Source: Candidatus Saccharimonadota bacterium (GTDB lineage: Bacteria > Patescibacteriota > Saccharimonadia > Saccharimonadales > Saccharimonadaceae). Taken from it: a DNA stretch of 33,228 nucleotides. Below, piece by piece: positions 20,652 to 32,024 of this stretch (its first letter is position 1; each line of letters opens with the position of its first letter). The stretch is taken from positions 1 to 33,228 of the forward strand of contig DAICXN010000007.1 in NCBI GenBank assembly GCA_027312165.1. The letters run 5' to 3'. The notes below the pieces were generated by a model, which ran no database searches, was not told the origin of the DNA, and saw nothing but the letters and a program-made list of their open reading frames with translations. Both the position numbers and the translations under genes were made by a program.

Positions 20652-22424
20652 CTAAATTGTTCCAGCGGTTACTTCGCGGCGGATGAGCCGGACCTCTTTA
20701 TCTAACTGGCGAGTGCGTAGGTAAAGAAAGGTTACGATCCCAGCCAGAAGTCCACCAAAAATCATATTGCCGCCGGGGCCGGTTTTCGGTAACTCTGGCA
20801 CCACTTGTTCAATAATCTTGGGTGCAGGACAGTCTACCTCGACCTCTACGGTATCGCCAAAGGTATTGATAATTTGGCAGTCGTAGGAGCTAGGGTCGCT
20901 AGTGCCTCGAGACATGGCGGATATCTGGCTGCTAAGTTGCACGACATAGCTACGTTTTTGCTCTTCTCCGGGTTGAAGTGTGACATTTTTCCATGACAGA
21001 ACTTTGGTTGATTCATTTAGGTCGCCACCACCGCGATTTGATAGGGTAGCGTATTCCATGATGTCACTTAGGTCATCTTCTATGTCGAAGGTTGTTGCTG
21101 CCTTGCCATCATTTCTGGCCGTCAAAACATACTCGATGCGATCACTGGCTTTGGCGACAACGTCTTCCGCTTTTTTACCCACAGTGAGATTTGTCGCCTC
21201 CTTGTTGCGGATAACCTTTGCGGCGCAGTCTTCGTCCTTAACCCATAGGATTGGATCGGCTGGACACGGCTGGCAGTCAGGGTCGCCAATCGGTAGGCTC
21301 GGGTTAAGTGGACAGCGTTCGACGGGCTCGATAGTGAAGTTGTCTTGACAGGCTTGCGCCGTTCGACTTCCAAGGCTAGTTGAAACAGTCACTTCGGCCT
21401 TGTATTGACCGGTGTCGGCTACACTTGCTCTGATGGAGTTTCTTGCGTCCGGCGTTGTAACGGTGCGTCGGAACACCTCTTTGTTATCTTGATTTCTGAT
21501 GGTGTAAGTATAGGAGTTTATTGTGGCGCCGTTAGCGGTCGAAGCGGCAGCCTGAAGTTCAACTTCGGTTCGATTGATTTTCTTGACAATTAGGCCGCTG
21601 CAGAGTGCGGTCGCGATTGGTTTTGGCTTACAGTCATCGAGGTTCTTGGAGTGCTTGGTGGTATCCAGATCGCGGGCGTCGACGGTGATGATTGAGCGAG
21701 TCGCCAAGTCACAGACTTGAATCGGCTCAGATTTACAGTCATCCAGGTTTTTCGAGTGTTGAGTTGGGTTAAACTGGCTTTCTCTAATAGTTACTATTGT
21801 TCGGCTGGCAAGCAGGCAGACCTGAATATTCCTGTCAGAGGGAGGGCGTGTTTTCATGGTTATGTTGGCACAACCCTTCATTATCGCCACAGTTTCACCT
21901 TTACTGTTTTTACCTATAAAGGCTGGGTAGTACGAACCACCACCTGTGGTGTTTTTAATATCAAATGCTGCAAGGCTTCTGACATAAATAGTTTGAGTGC
22001 CAACTGTCATGGCTGTTTCGTTGTATTTAGCGCCGCCACGCGATACTCGATTCCAGGTCAGCCAGCCGTTGTCTTTGCCGTTAGTGCGTGAGTTGATCTC
22101 TCCGTCTTTCATGTCGACAACATTTTGGCGAGTTAGGCCAGCGTGCTGCAACAGGTCACGGTATCCTTGCGTGTTGTTGTCCCAGGCTGCTAATAATTGA
22201 GACTTGGTATGTATGCCGCCGTAAACTAGGTCTCCTGGGTTTGCGGCATTGGCTGATTCTGGTGGCGAAAAGGCCACAAAAGATTGCACTACGAGTGCTA
22301 GGGCGGTTACTGTCAGGCCGAGTCGACGACTAGCCTCCTCCTTGCGCAACCTTTTGGCGTAAAATCCTAGCTCGCTGATTAGCGTAGGGCTGTATGCCAG
22401 ATTTGAAATGATTTTTCTGAACAT
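20652..22424 (-). CDS. Secreted surface protein with LPKTG motif and Cys-containing repeats
   Basis: The 590-residue product has an N-terminal region with a signal-type helix (about 35-55) and a likely cleavage after ANA (60). A unique domain follows (61-195). Two 35-residue repeats (200-234 and 235-269) share IQVC at the start and HSKNLDDCK near the end. An Ig-like stretch follows, then a Cys/Pro-rich linker and a DUF11-like beta domain (about 415-500). LPKTG is at 545-549, followed by a membrane helix and an unusually long charged tail. LPxTG is the sortase signal of Gram-positive-type envelopes, so the protein is probably displayed on the surface. Start: GAGG six bases before the ATG. Its promoter, TTTACG, 18 bp, TATACT (22474-22503), diverges from gyrB. 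Confidence 0.8.
   Translation of the reverse strand: MFRKIISNLAYSPTLISELGFYAKRLRKEEASRRLGLTVTALALVVQSFVAFSPPESANAANPGDLVYGGIHTKSQLLAAWDNNTQGYRDLLQHAGLTRQNVVDMKDGEINSRTNGKDNGWLTWNRVSRGGAKYNETAMTVGTQTIYVRSLAAFDIKNTTGGGSYYPAFIGKNSKGETVAIMKGCANITMKTRPPSDRNIQVCLLASRTIVTIRESQFNPTQHSKNLDDCKSEPIQVCDLATRSIITVDARDLDTTKHSKNLDDCKPKPIATALCSGLIVKKINRTEVELQAAASTANGATINSYTYTIRNQDNKEVFRRTVTTPDARNSIRASVADTGQYKAEVTVSTSLGSRTAQACQDNFTIEPVERCPLNPSLPIGDPDCQPCPADPILWVKDEDCAAKVIRNKEATNLTVGKKAEDVVAKASDRIEYVLTARNDGKAATTFDIEDDLSDIMEYATLSNRGGGDLNESTKVLSWKNVTLQPGEEQKRSYVVQLSSQISAMSRGTSDPSSYDCQIINTFGDTVEVEVDCPAPKIIEQVVPELPKTGPGGNMIFGGLLAGIVTFLYLRTRQLDKEVRLIRREVTAGTI
21618..21827 (-). repeat. Tandem 35-codon repeat in the LPKTG protein gene
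   Basis: Two direct 105-bp units encode matching segments: IQVCLLASRTIVTI and IQVCDLATRSIITV, each ending HSKNLDDCK plus three or four residues. The spacing is exact, with two Cys per unit. Confidence 0.8.
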
Positions 22425-22491
22425 TTCTGACCTCTTTTTGTGTTAGTACGTGTGTTTCTAGCTATTTGGCCTCAGTATAGCATAAGAAATA

Positions 22492-22518
22492 TGTTCACGT
22501 AAAGAGCTTGAGTGAACA
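22492..22518. promoter_or_regulatory. Perfect inverted repeat over the divergent gyrB / surface-protein -35 boxes
   Basis: TGTTCAC (22492-22498), 13 bases, GTGAACA (22512-22518). One arm overlaps the -35 of the surface-protein gene and the other the -35 of gyrB (TTGAGT, 22508-22513). The geometry, two 7-bp arms about two helical turns apart, is that of a dimeric repressor operator. Confidence 0.5.
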
Positions 22519-22536
22519 ATTTTTTTGCGGTATAAT
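22508..22536 (+). promoter_or_regulatory. gyrBA promoter
   Basis: TTGAGT (22508-22513), 17-bp spacer, TATAAT (22531-22536). Leader about 38 nt to the ATG at 22581. Confidence 0.75.
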
Positions 22537-22565
22537 GGGGGAGTTGTAAATAGCTGAAAACCTAA

Positions 22566-24557
<1,992 letters not shown>

Positions 24558-24566
24558 GGGTTACTG

Positions 24567-27104
24567 ATGAAAGATGACAACACGAAAGACATAGTGCCAA
24601 ACACTGAGGACGTAGATATGCCGATTGAGGGTGAGGTAGTTCAGGAGAGGCAGGCCGGAGTCGAGAAGAAGACCCTAGAGAACGTTATGGAGGATAGTTT
24701 CCTTCGCTACTCGATGAGCGTAATCATTGATCGCGCCTTGCCAGACGTGAGGGATGGGCTAAAACCAGTTCATAGGCGTATCTTGTTTTCAATGGAGCAG
24801 AGCGGAAACCGCAGTACGGCAAAGTTCGTAAAGAGTGCGCGTATTGTTGGTGACGTTATGGGTAAATATCACCCTCACGGTGACTCGGCTATATATAACT
24901 CAATGGTGCGCTTGGCTCAACCTTGGTCGCTGCGCTATCCGATGATTCAGGGTCAGGGTAACTTTGGCTCGATGGACGGTGACGAGGCCGCTGCTATGCG
25001 ATACACCGAGGCTCGAATGGCTAAGGTGGCTGACGAAATGTTGGCCGACATCGATAAAGAAACGATTGATTTTAGGGACAACTTTGACGGGGCGTTTCGC
25101 GAACCCGTAGTATTGCCCGCGAAATTGCCAAACCTTCTCCTGAACGGTCAAATTGGTATTGCTGTTGGTATGGCGACAAACATCCCGCCGCACAATCTGG
25201 GCGAGTTGGTTGATGCTAGTGTGGCGCTGATTGACAATGAGGATATTACTATTGATGAGCTGTTGCAGCACGTCAAGGGTCCGGACTTTCCGACGGGCGC
25301 AACAATTTACGGCGGTGCACCTATGCGGCAGGCTTATCAGACCGGTCGCGGAAGCGTAATGATGCGTGCGGTGGCTGAGATAGTTGAGACCAAGCGGGGT
25401 AGGCACCAAATCGTTATTAGCGAAGTTCCATATGGTGTTAACAAGGCAACTTTGATTGAGAAGATTGCTGAACTAGTCAAGGATAAGAAGATTAACGGCA
25501 TAAGCGATCTGCGCGACGAGAGTGCGCGTGGTGAAGTTAGGGTCGTGGTCGAGCTCAAGAAGGACGCTTATCCTAAGAAACTCCTGAATCAGCTGTATAA
25601 GCTGACCTCGCTGCAGACAAGCTTTAGCTTCAATATGTTGGCGCTAGTCGACGGTATCCAGCCGAGAATCCTCGGTCTCAAGGATATGCTTAGTGAGTTT
25701 GTGAAGCATCGTCAAAGTGTTGTTAGGCGTCGAACTGAATATGAGCTACGCAAAGCTCGCGAGCGAGCCCACATACTGGAGGGCTACAAGATTGCGCTCG
25801 ATCATATCGACGAGGTGATCAAGACTATACGAGCCAGCAAGACTCAAGACGAGGCAGAAAAGGCTTTAATCGCTAAGTTTAAGTTGAGTGAGATTCAGGC
25901 TAAGGCTATTTTGGCGATGCAGCTGCGCCGACTAACCGGACTAGAACGTGAGTCGATTGAAAACGAGCTCAACGAGCTACTTAAGGCAATAAAGCGGTTT
26001 GAGGAAATATTGGCCGATGAGAAAGAAATATTGGCGATTATTAAGACCGAGCTACTCGAGCTAAAGGAAAAGTACGGCGATGAGCGGCGCTCAAAAGTCA
26101 TTAATCACGAGCTAGGAAAGTTTAGCGACGAGGAGCTGATTCCAGAAGAGGAGGCAGTGATCCTGCTAACTAATGAGAACTACATCAAGCGAACACTGCT
26201 TAGTGACTACCGTCGTCAAAACCGAGGCGGCAAGGGTAAGCGCGGCATGACGACCAAGGAAGAGGATATCATCAATCAGGTGGTGCCTGCTAGTACGCAT
26301 GATTTCTTGCTATTCTTTACCAACCGCGGACGAGTATTTCGCTTGAAGGCCTATGAGGTTCCGGCGGCAGGCTTGAGCGCTAAGGGTGTGGCGGCAGTTA
26401 ACTTGCTGCAGATGCAGCCAGAGGAGAAGATAACGGCGATCGTCCGCTACGCCAAGGATGCCTTGCCTGATGGCTATCTATTTATGGCTACCGTCAAGGG
26501 TACCGTCAAAAAGACCCCGATCAAGGACTATATGAACATTCGGACCAACGGTTTGATAGCGATCAACCTAGATGAGGGTGATGAACTGAGGTGGATCCAG
26601 CAAACCAGCGGTGAGCACGATATTGTTATTTCTACTTCGGCTGGCCAAGCAATTAGATTTAGTGAAAAGGATGCTCGACCAATGGGGCGATCCGCCAGGG
26701 GAGTGAGAGGGGTGCGCCTGCGACCTAATGACTGTGTGGTTGGTATGGATATCGTTACACATGATGACCAGGTACTTTTGGTAATTAGCGAAAAAGGTTT
26801 TGGCAAGAGAACTAAGGTTTCAAACTTCCCAGCTCATAAGCGAGGGGGTGTTGGCATAAAGGCAGCTGTAGTCACAGCTAAGACTGGGCCAATTATCTCG
26901 GTGCAGACAATTGAGCCAAATATGGACGAGGCTATACTGGTTTCCCGAAATGGTCAGACGATTCGCTTGAGTCTTGACGACATTAAGCTGCTCGGCCGGA
27001 CAACGCAGGGAGTTACAATTATGAGATTGGGCCAGGGTGATGCGGTTTCTTCAATTGGCCTAATGGAGAAGAGCGGCCACGAAGAGGAGGCTCAGGCAGA
27101 GTGA
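24567..27104 (+). CDS. gyrA: DNA gyrase subunit A
   Basis: The 845-residue protein opens with a 40-residue acidic extension, then the breakage-reunion domain ([31 protein letters not shown]). The catalytic Tyr is in [11 protein letters not shown] and the quinolone-resistance region is around [14 protein letters not shown]. The C-terminal beta-pinwheel carries the GyrA box [12 protein letters not shown], which separates gyrase from topoisomerase IV (ParC). GGGTT lies before the ATG as a weak ribosome site. It is in one operon with gyrB and, through a GTGA overlap, with the membrane protein gene downstream. Confidence 0.96.
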   Translation: MKDDNTKDIVPNTEDVDMPIEGEVVQERQAGVEKKTLENVMEDSFLRYSMSVIIDRALPDVRDGLKPVHRRILFSMEQSGNRSTAKFVKSARIVGDVMGKYHPHGDSAIYNSMVRLAQPWSLRYPMIQGQGNFGSMDGDEAAAMRYTEARMAKVADEMLADIDKETIDFRDNFDGAFREPVVLPAKLPNLLLNGQIGIAVGMATNIPPHNLGELVDASVALIDNEDITIDELLQHVKGPDFPTGATIYGGAPMRQAYQTGRGSVMMRAVAEIVETKRGRHQIVISEVPYGVNKATLIEKIAELVKDKKINGISDLRDESARGEVRVVVELKKDAYPKKLLNQLYKLTSLQTSFSFNMLALVDGIQPRILGLKDMLSEFVKHRQSVVRRRTEYELRKARERAHILEGYKIALDHIDEVIKTIRASKTQDEAEKALIAKFKLSEIQAKAILAMQLRRLTGLERESIENELNELLKAIKRFEEILADEKEILAIIKTELLELKEKYGDERRSKVINHELGKFSDEELIPEEEAVILLTNENYIKRTLLSDYRRQNRGGKGKRGMTTKEEDIINQVVPASTHDFLLFFTNRGRVFRLKAYEVPAAGLSAKGVAAVNLLQMQPEEKITAIVRYAKDALPDGYLFMATVKGTVKKTPIKDYMNIRTNGLIAINLDEGDELRWIQQTSGEHDIVISTSAGQAIRFSEKDARPMGRSARGVRGVRLRPNDCVVGMDIVTHDDQVLLVISEKGFGKRTKVSNFPAHKRGGVGIKAAVVTAKTGPIISVQTIEPNMDEAILVSRNGQTIRLSLDDIKLLGRTTQGVTIMRLGQGDAVSSIGLMEKSGHEEEAQAE

Positions 27105-27535
27105 GGTACCTGATTCCGGCAGCTATAGCTTGGGCAGTTGCCCAGAGTCTAAAGCACCTCTTCCGCTTGGCCGGACGAAACCGTCGGATATTTAAAGGTG
27201 CCAGCAAGGCTTGGTTTATGCCCTCGGGCGGAATGCCAAGTACTCATAGTGCAACTGTGACAGCTTTTGTGGTTTATGTAGGCTTGAGCGAGGGGGTGGA
27301 GAGCGGATTATTTGCGATTTCCTTCTTGCTCGCTGCCATAGTTATATATGACTCAATGCGGGTTCGTTATTCTTCCGGTAGGCAGGGGGAATTGCTAAAT
27401 AGCCTATTAACTGAGCTTAAGAGCAGCTTGCTGCCAGTAAGGGTTGCCCATGGCCACACCTTGCTAGAGGTAGTCGCAGGAATACTGGTCGGCATGACCG
27501 TAGGCCTGGTTGTGTTTATTACAACAAAATTCTAA
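27101..27535 (+). CDS. Divergent PAP2 family (DUF212/YuiD) membrane protein
   Basis: The GTG start at 27101 overlaps the gyrA stop (GTGA). The 144-residue product matches the YuiD/DUF212 family: [15 protein letters not shown] (the PSxHS motif related to the PAP2 phosphatase signature), then [18 protein letters not shown] and a C-terminal [18 protein letters not shown]. Hydrophobic segments lie at about 5-20, 50-62, 68-86 and 115-140. Members are suspected lipid or polyprenyl phosphate phosphatases; activity has not been established for most. It is co-transcribed with gyrBA. The rRNA promoter starts 10 bases after its stop. Confidence 0.85.
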   Translation: MRYLIPAAIAWAVAQSLKHLFRLAGRNRRIFKGASKAWFMPSGGMPSTHSATVTAFVVYVGLSEGVESGLFAISFLLAAIVIYDSMRVRYSSGRQGELLNSLLTELKSSLLPVRVAHGHTLLEVVAGILVGMTVGLVVFITTKF

Positions 27536-27544
27536 AAGTTACTG

Positions 27545-27573
27545 TTGACCTGGGCTCTAAGCTGGGGTATGAT
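27545..27573 (+). promoter_or_regulatory. 16S rRNA promoter
   Basis: TTGACC (27545-27550), 17-bp spacer, TATGAT (27568-27573). The transcript leader is about 175 nt. A further TTGACC at about 27658 may be a second promoter with a poor -10. Confidence 0.8.
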
Positions 27574-27674
27574 AGGTATTAGTCTGGTCGCGAGGCGTGC
27601 GAGCAAAGCGACAATTACAATCTGTTGTGATGTGAGTAAGCGGGTTTGAAATATAACTTGACCAGTACTAAAAG

Positions 27675-27707
27675 TGATCTTTAACAATTTGATTGTGCAA
27701 ATCATCG
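27675..27707 (+). promoter_or_regulatory. boxA and 5' strand of the 16S processing helix
   Basis: TGATCTTTAACAA (27675-27687) is close to the boxA antitermination element of rRNA leaders. The 28 bases 27680-27707 pair with 29440-29467 behind the 16S gene (25 Watson-Crick and three G-U pairs), forming the RNase III-type processing stem. Confidence 0.85.
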
Positions 27708-27754
27708 TCAGTTTATTATGTATTAGAGCCACGTACTTTTAATTAAGTACATTT

Positions 27755-29299
<1,545 letters not shown>

Positions 29300-29329
29300 C
29301 TAGGGAGTGTTATGCCACTAGTTCGCGTA

Positions 29330-29467
29330 AGCAACTGGTGAAGCTAGGTCGGTCTCATCAATATGCTGAGCTTACATATTGATAATAGTTCCTCTAGAGG
29401 AACGAGACAAAGTTCAACCTTTTCTAAGACTATAAACACCGGTGGTTTGCACAATCAAGTTGTTAAA
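29330..29467 (+). other. 16S trailer with palindromes and 3' strand of the processing helix
   Basis: ATCAATATG and CATATTGAT (about 29358-29384) form a perfect 9-bp hairpin. GTTCCTCTAGAGGAAC (about 29388-29403) is a 16-bp palindrome. The last 28 bases (29440-29467) pair with the leader. Confidence 0.75.
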
Positions 29468-29499
29468 TAAAAAATACCCCCTTCTTGGGGTATTTTTGT
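29468..29499. terminator. Terminator after 16S rRNA, shared with the convergent small gene
   Basis: AAAAATACCCC, loop CTTC plus neighbours, GGGGTATTTTTG. It begins at the base of the processing helix, so 16S is transcribed apart from 23S. Confidence 0.88.
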
Positions 29500-29527
29500 T
29501 TGTCATGTCTGCGCCTTGCCTGTGTAG

Positions 29528-29758
29528 CTATCTAACGAATAACGAGTTAACCAGCCAATTTAGGGGAATGGTGTGGAGGCTGAGCATTATAGCAATGCCA
29601 ACTCCGCAGACAATCAGACCCCAAAATCGAAAGCGATCATAGCTACTTACGCCGCTTGCTAGGTGATCGGCTAGTTTTTGATGATAGGCGACCATTGCGG
29701 CGCCAATTGCAAGAATGATGAGTCCCAAAAAGAGGGATTCTATACTAAATTCGTACAT
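29528..29758 (-). CDS. Unknown small membrane protein between 16S and 23S
   Basis: I choose ATG 29758 (76 residues) because TTGGGG lies just upstream. Longer frames start at 29824 or 29794 and overlap the tRNA promoter region. The protein has two membrane helices, about 7-22 (SLFLGLIILAIGAAMVAY) and 46-64 (FWGLIVCGVGIAIMLSL), joined by a polar loop (HQKLADHLASGVSSYDRFR). The family is not recognised. It faces the 16S gene and shares its terminator; the tRNA cluster diverges from it. Confidence 0.6.
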   Translation of the reverse strand: MYEFSIESLFLGLIILAIGAAMVAYHQKLADHLASGVSSYDRFRFWGLIVCGVGIAIMLSLHTIPLNWLVNSLFVR

Positions 29759-29775
29759 ATACCCCAAGTATATAC

Positions 29776-29804
29776 TTGCGAATATGATTTGCATAGGGTA
29801 CAAT
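29776..29804 (+). promoter_or_regulatory. Promoter of the Ala-Val-Ile tRNA cluster
   Basis: TTGCGA (29776-29781), 17-bp spacer, TACAAT (29799-29804). Start near 29811, 14 bases before tRNA-Ala. Confidence 0.7.
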
Positions 29805-29824
29805 GTGAAAAGTCTTGGCTTCAT

Positions 29825-29901
29825 GGGGCGTTAGCTCAGCTGGCTAGAGCACCTGCTTTGCAAGCAGGGGGTCCGGGGTTCGAGTCCCCGACGCTCCACC
29901 A
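29825..29901 (+). tRNA. tRNA-Ala (anticodon TGC)
   Basis: Acceptor GGGGCGT pairs with ACGCTCC; anticodon stem CCTGC/GCAGG with loop TTTGCAA; T arm GGTTCGAGTCC; encoded ACCA. 77 nt. First of a three-tRNA transcript. Confidence 0.96.
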
Positions 29902-29956
29902 TACGAGGGGTGAAGCAGGCTTCGGTCTGTGACACTCCACCAAGATTTCATTGTGC

Positions 29957-30033
29957 GGGCGCTTAGCTCAGTTGGCTAGAGCATCTCGTTTACACCGAGA
30001 GGGTCGGGGGTTCGAGCCCCTCAGCGCCCACCA
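29957..30033 (+). tRNA. tRNA-Val (anticodon TAC)
   Basis: Acceptor GGGCGCT pairs with AGCGCCC; anticodon stem TCTCG/CGAGA with loop TTTACAC; T arm GGTTCGAGCCC; encoded ACCA. 77 nt. Confidence 0.96.
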
Positions 30034-30058
30034 TGAATTTATGCAACAACCCGAGTGG

Positions 30059-30135
30059 GGGCGATTAGCTCAGCTGGTTAGAGCGCGTCACTGATAATGA
30101 CGAGGTCGGAGGTTCGAGTCCCTCATCGCCCACCA
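30059..30135 (+). tRNA. tRNA-Ile (anticodon GAT)
   Basis: Acceptor GGGCGAT pairs with ATCGCCC; anticodon stem CGTCA/TGACG with loop CTGATAA; T arm GGTTCGAGTCC; encoded ACCA. 77 nt. tRNA-Ile(GAU) and tRNA-Ala(UGC) are the pair usually found inside the 16S-23S spacer. Confidence 0.96.
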
Positions 30136-30141
30136 AACAAA

Positions 30142-30164
30142 GTACACCTTCGGGTGTTTTTTTG
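30142..30164 (+). terminator. Terminator of the tRNA cluster
   Basis: ACACC, loop TTCG, GGTGT, followed by seven or more T. Confidence 0.85.
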
Positions 30165-30183
30165 TTCCACAGTATGCTTGTGA

Positions 30184-30213
30184 TTGATGTTGTGATGGTG
30201 AGAGTGCTAAGAT
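30184..30213 (+). promoter_or_regulatory. Promoter of the 73-residue gene
   Basis: TTGATG (30184-30189), 18-bp spacer, TAAGAT (30208-30213). Confidence 0.45.
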
Positions 30214-30245
30214 TAAAGGGTCTCGACCGAAAGAAGGTGAAAGAG

Positions 30246-30467
30246 ATGGGCTCCTACACTGAGAGTGACGATTCTCATCGAGTGAGAGCTGAGCGTCGCA
30301 ATAAGATGCGTAGCCGATTGGACGAACGGGGCTATGATGTGGTGCAGATAGGGGTGGGTGCACGCACTCACTTTCTCTACGTTCACCGCATGTGCGGTGG
30401 ATATGTCGCACTCCTCGACGCTCATGACAGCTGCTGCCCAGCGAGGGATTTGGCTGAGGGTGGGTAG
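30246..30467 (+). CDS. Unknown 73-residue protein
   Basis: ATG 30246 is preceded by GAAGGTGAAAGAG (AAGGTG at spacing 7) and a plausible promoter; longer forms start inside the tRNA terminator region. The product is basic and His/Arg-rich in its first half (MGSYTESDDSHRVRAERRNK). It contains a compact stretch GYDVVQIGVGARTHFLYVHRMCGGYVALLDAHDSCC with three Cys and several His, possibly a small metal-binding or thiol fold. The family is not recognised. A terminator follows 30 bases after the stop, so it is a self-contained single-gene unit between the tRNAs and pyrD. Confidence 0.5.
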   Translation: MGSYTESDDSHRVRAERRNKMRSRLDERGYDVVQIGVGARTHFLYVHRMCGGYVALLDAHDSCCPARDLAEGG

Positions 30468-30497
30468 CGGTGCGTAGCTATGCGTAAATAGCTCGCT

Positions 30498-30519
30498 GAC
30501 CGAGAACGGTCTCTTTTTT
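30498..30519 (+). terminator. Terminator after the 73-residue gene
   Basis: GACCG, loop AGAA, CGGTC, then TCTTTTTT. Confidence 0.85.
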
Positions 30520-30574
30520 ATGGTCTACAGCCCGGTCGTAAAAGCCTTTGGTGGGGTAGAGAGGATAGATGTGA

Positions 30575-30588
30575 TATACTACAATTTA
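30575..30588 (+). promoter_or_regulatory. -10 region of the dihydroorotate dehydrogenase gene
   Basis: TATACT (30575-30580) overlapping TACAAT (30580-30585) after TGTGA. Both predict starts at or next to the ATG at 30589. Confidence 0.5.
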
Positions 30589-31686
30589 ATGTATAAATCT
30601 TTGATAAAGCCTATATTATTCTTGTTTTCGCCTGATACCGTCCACAATCTAATTGTTAACCTGGGTAAGATCGCACAGTCTACGGGATTTAGTCGTTGGT
30701 TACTGCGCAAGATGTGGCGGCGGGACAGGGTCATACTTGAGCAGCAGGTCAACGGTATGAGTCTGAAGAACCCGATAGGCTTATCGGCAGGATTTGATAA
30801 GAATATTGAGCTGACACCACTCATGCAGTCGGTGGGCTTTGGTTTTGCCACCGGAGGCTCCATTACACTCGCGCCGCGCAAGGGAAATCCTCGTCCCTGG
30901 TTTTATAGGCTTCCAAAGACGGAGTCATTAGTCGTTCATGCCGGACTTGCGAATAAGGGGTTAGTTACGATAAAGGATGGGATTCGACGAAATCAAAAGC
31001 GCGCCAAAACTATGCCGCTATTTATATCTGTGGCGGTGGTGGCAAAAAATGCCAATGAAACTAACCAGGACGCAATAATAGATGCCAAAAATACAACATT
31101 GTATATATTACAACGCTCTCTGGCTAACGCAATAGAGATAAATATTTCTTGTCCAAATGCTGGGGATGATCAGCCCTTTACCCAGCCTCAGCTACTAGAT
31201 GAACTATTGGGGGAGCTAGACAAGATAGACAGGGGCGTGCCATTTTTCGTAAAAATGCCAAATCTTTTGCAGCTTAAGCATTTCGATGATTTATTAAAAG
31301 TAATATCACGTCACAATATTCAAGGGGTGACGATTGCAAATCTGGTAAAAAACCGTGAGTCAGTTAAATTGCAGGATGAACTGCCTGAAGACGTCAAGGG
31401 TGGCCTAAGCGGCTCGCCAACCCGTGCTCGTAGCACTGCCCTGATTAGATATGCCTACAAGAAGTATGGCGGTAAGTTAACGATTATTGGTGTTGGCGGA
31501 GTATTTACTGCAGATCATGCCTACGAGAAGATCCGAGCGGGGGCCAGTTTGGTTGGAATGATTACCGGAATGATTTTCAATGGCCCAGGGGTGGTTGGGC
31601 AGATAAACAAAGAACTGGCTCAGCTATTGGAGCGTGATGGTTTTAAGAACATAACAGAGGCGGTAGGCGCCGACCATAAAATATAA
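30589..31686 (+). CDS. pyrD: Dihydroorotate dehydrogenase, class 2-like, divergent
   Basis: ATG 30589 (365 residues) is chosen because the promoter overlaps longer forms. It gives the amphipathic N-terminal helix domain (MYKSLIKPILFLFSPDTVHNLIV) that docks class 2 enzymes to the membrane. The FMN barrel follows: NPIGLSAGFDKN, TGGSITLAPRKGNPRPWFYRLP, EINISCPN, GLSGSPTRARSTALIRYAYKKYGG, then IGVGGVFTADHAYEKIRAGASLVGMITGMIFNGPG (phosphate binding). The enzyme oxidises dihydroorotate to orotate with quinone. Oddities: the catalytic position in the NxSxPN motif is Cys188, as in class 1 enzymes, where class 2 has Ser; and the usual GxNxGKNK stretch reads ISVAVVAKNANET. Its function may differ from standard PyrD. 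No other pyrimidine gene is present here. Confidence 0.82.
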   Translation: MYKSLIKPILFLFSPDTVHNLIVNLGKIAQSTGFSRWLLRKMWRRDRVILEQQVNGMSLKNPIGLSAGFDKNIELTPLMQSVGFGFATGGSITLAPRKGNPRPWFYRLPKTESLVVHAGLANKGLVTIKDGIRRNQKRAKTMPLFISVAVVAKNANETNQDAIIDAKNTTLYILQRSLANAIEINISCPNAGDDQPFTQPQLLDELLGELDKIDRGVPFFVKMPNLLQLKHFDDLLKVISRHNIQGVTIANLVKNRESVKLQDELPEDVKGGLSGSPTRARSTALIRYAYKKYGGKLTIIGVGGVFTADHAYEKIRAGASLVGMITGMIFNGPGVVGQINKELAQLLERDGFKNITEAVGADHKI

Positions 31687-31706
31687 AACAATTTAGAGAA
31701 AAACTC

Positions 31707-31735
31707 TTGCAAAACAAATTAAAGTTGTGTATAGT
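31707..31735 (+). promoter_or_regulatory. 23S rRNA promoter
   Basis: TTGCAA (31707-31712), 17-bp spacer, TATAGT (31730-31735). This promoter drives 23S independently of 16S. Confidence 0.75.
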
Positions 31736-31741
31736 TGATTA

Positions 31742-32024
31742 TTAGTTACGCGAATGTTCTAAATAGAACCTCTGGCACGGAGATACGATTAGGCGAGGAA
31801 AATCGTAAATTAAACAACAATATATCACTAGACCCCAATAGCGGATGTGTGATATGCTGGTACAGCTTGAGTGCAGATAAAGAGGCGCCAAAGATGGTGA
31901 ATCAACATGTGCACTGAAGAATTGAGCACTGATCATTAACAATTTATATGTAAGAAATGAGTTTTTATAATTGACGGCAAATAATTGTTATACGTAGCAA
32001 TTACTAGTTAAGTCAATGCATAAA
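31742..32024 (+). other. 23S rRNA leader with boxA
   Basis: About 280 transcribed bases with no credible gene. TGATCATTAACAATTT at 31930-31945 nearly repeats the boxA of the 16S leader. ATTGAC and GTCAAT about 36 bases apart, just before the mature 5' end, may be part of the 23S processing stem. Confidence 0.65.

Noticed and set aside
31735-31917. 60-codon ORF in the 23S leader
   Set aside because: No start signals; it overlaps the -10 element and lies in the rRNA leader.
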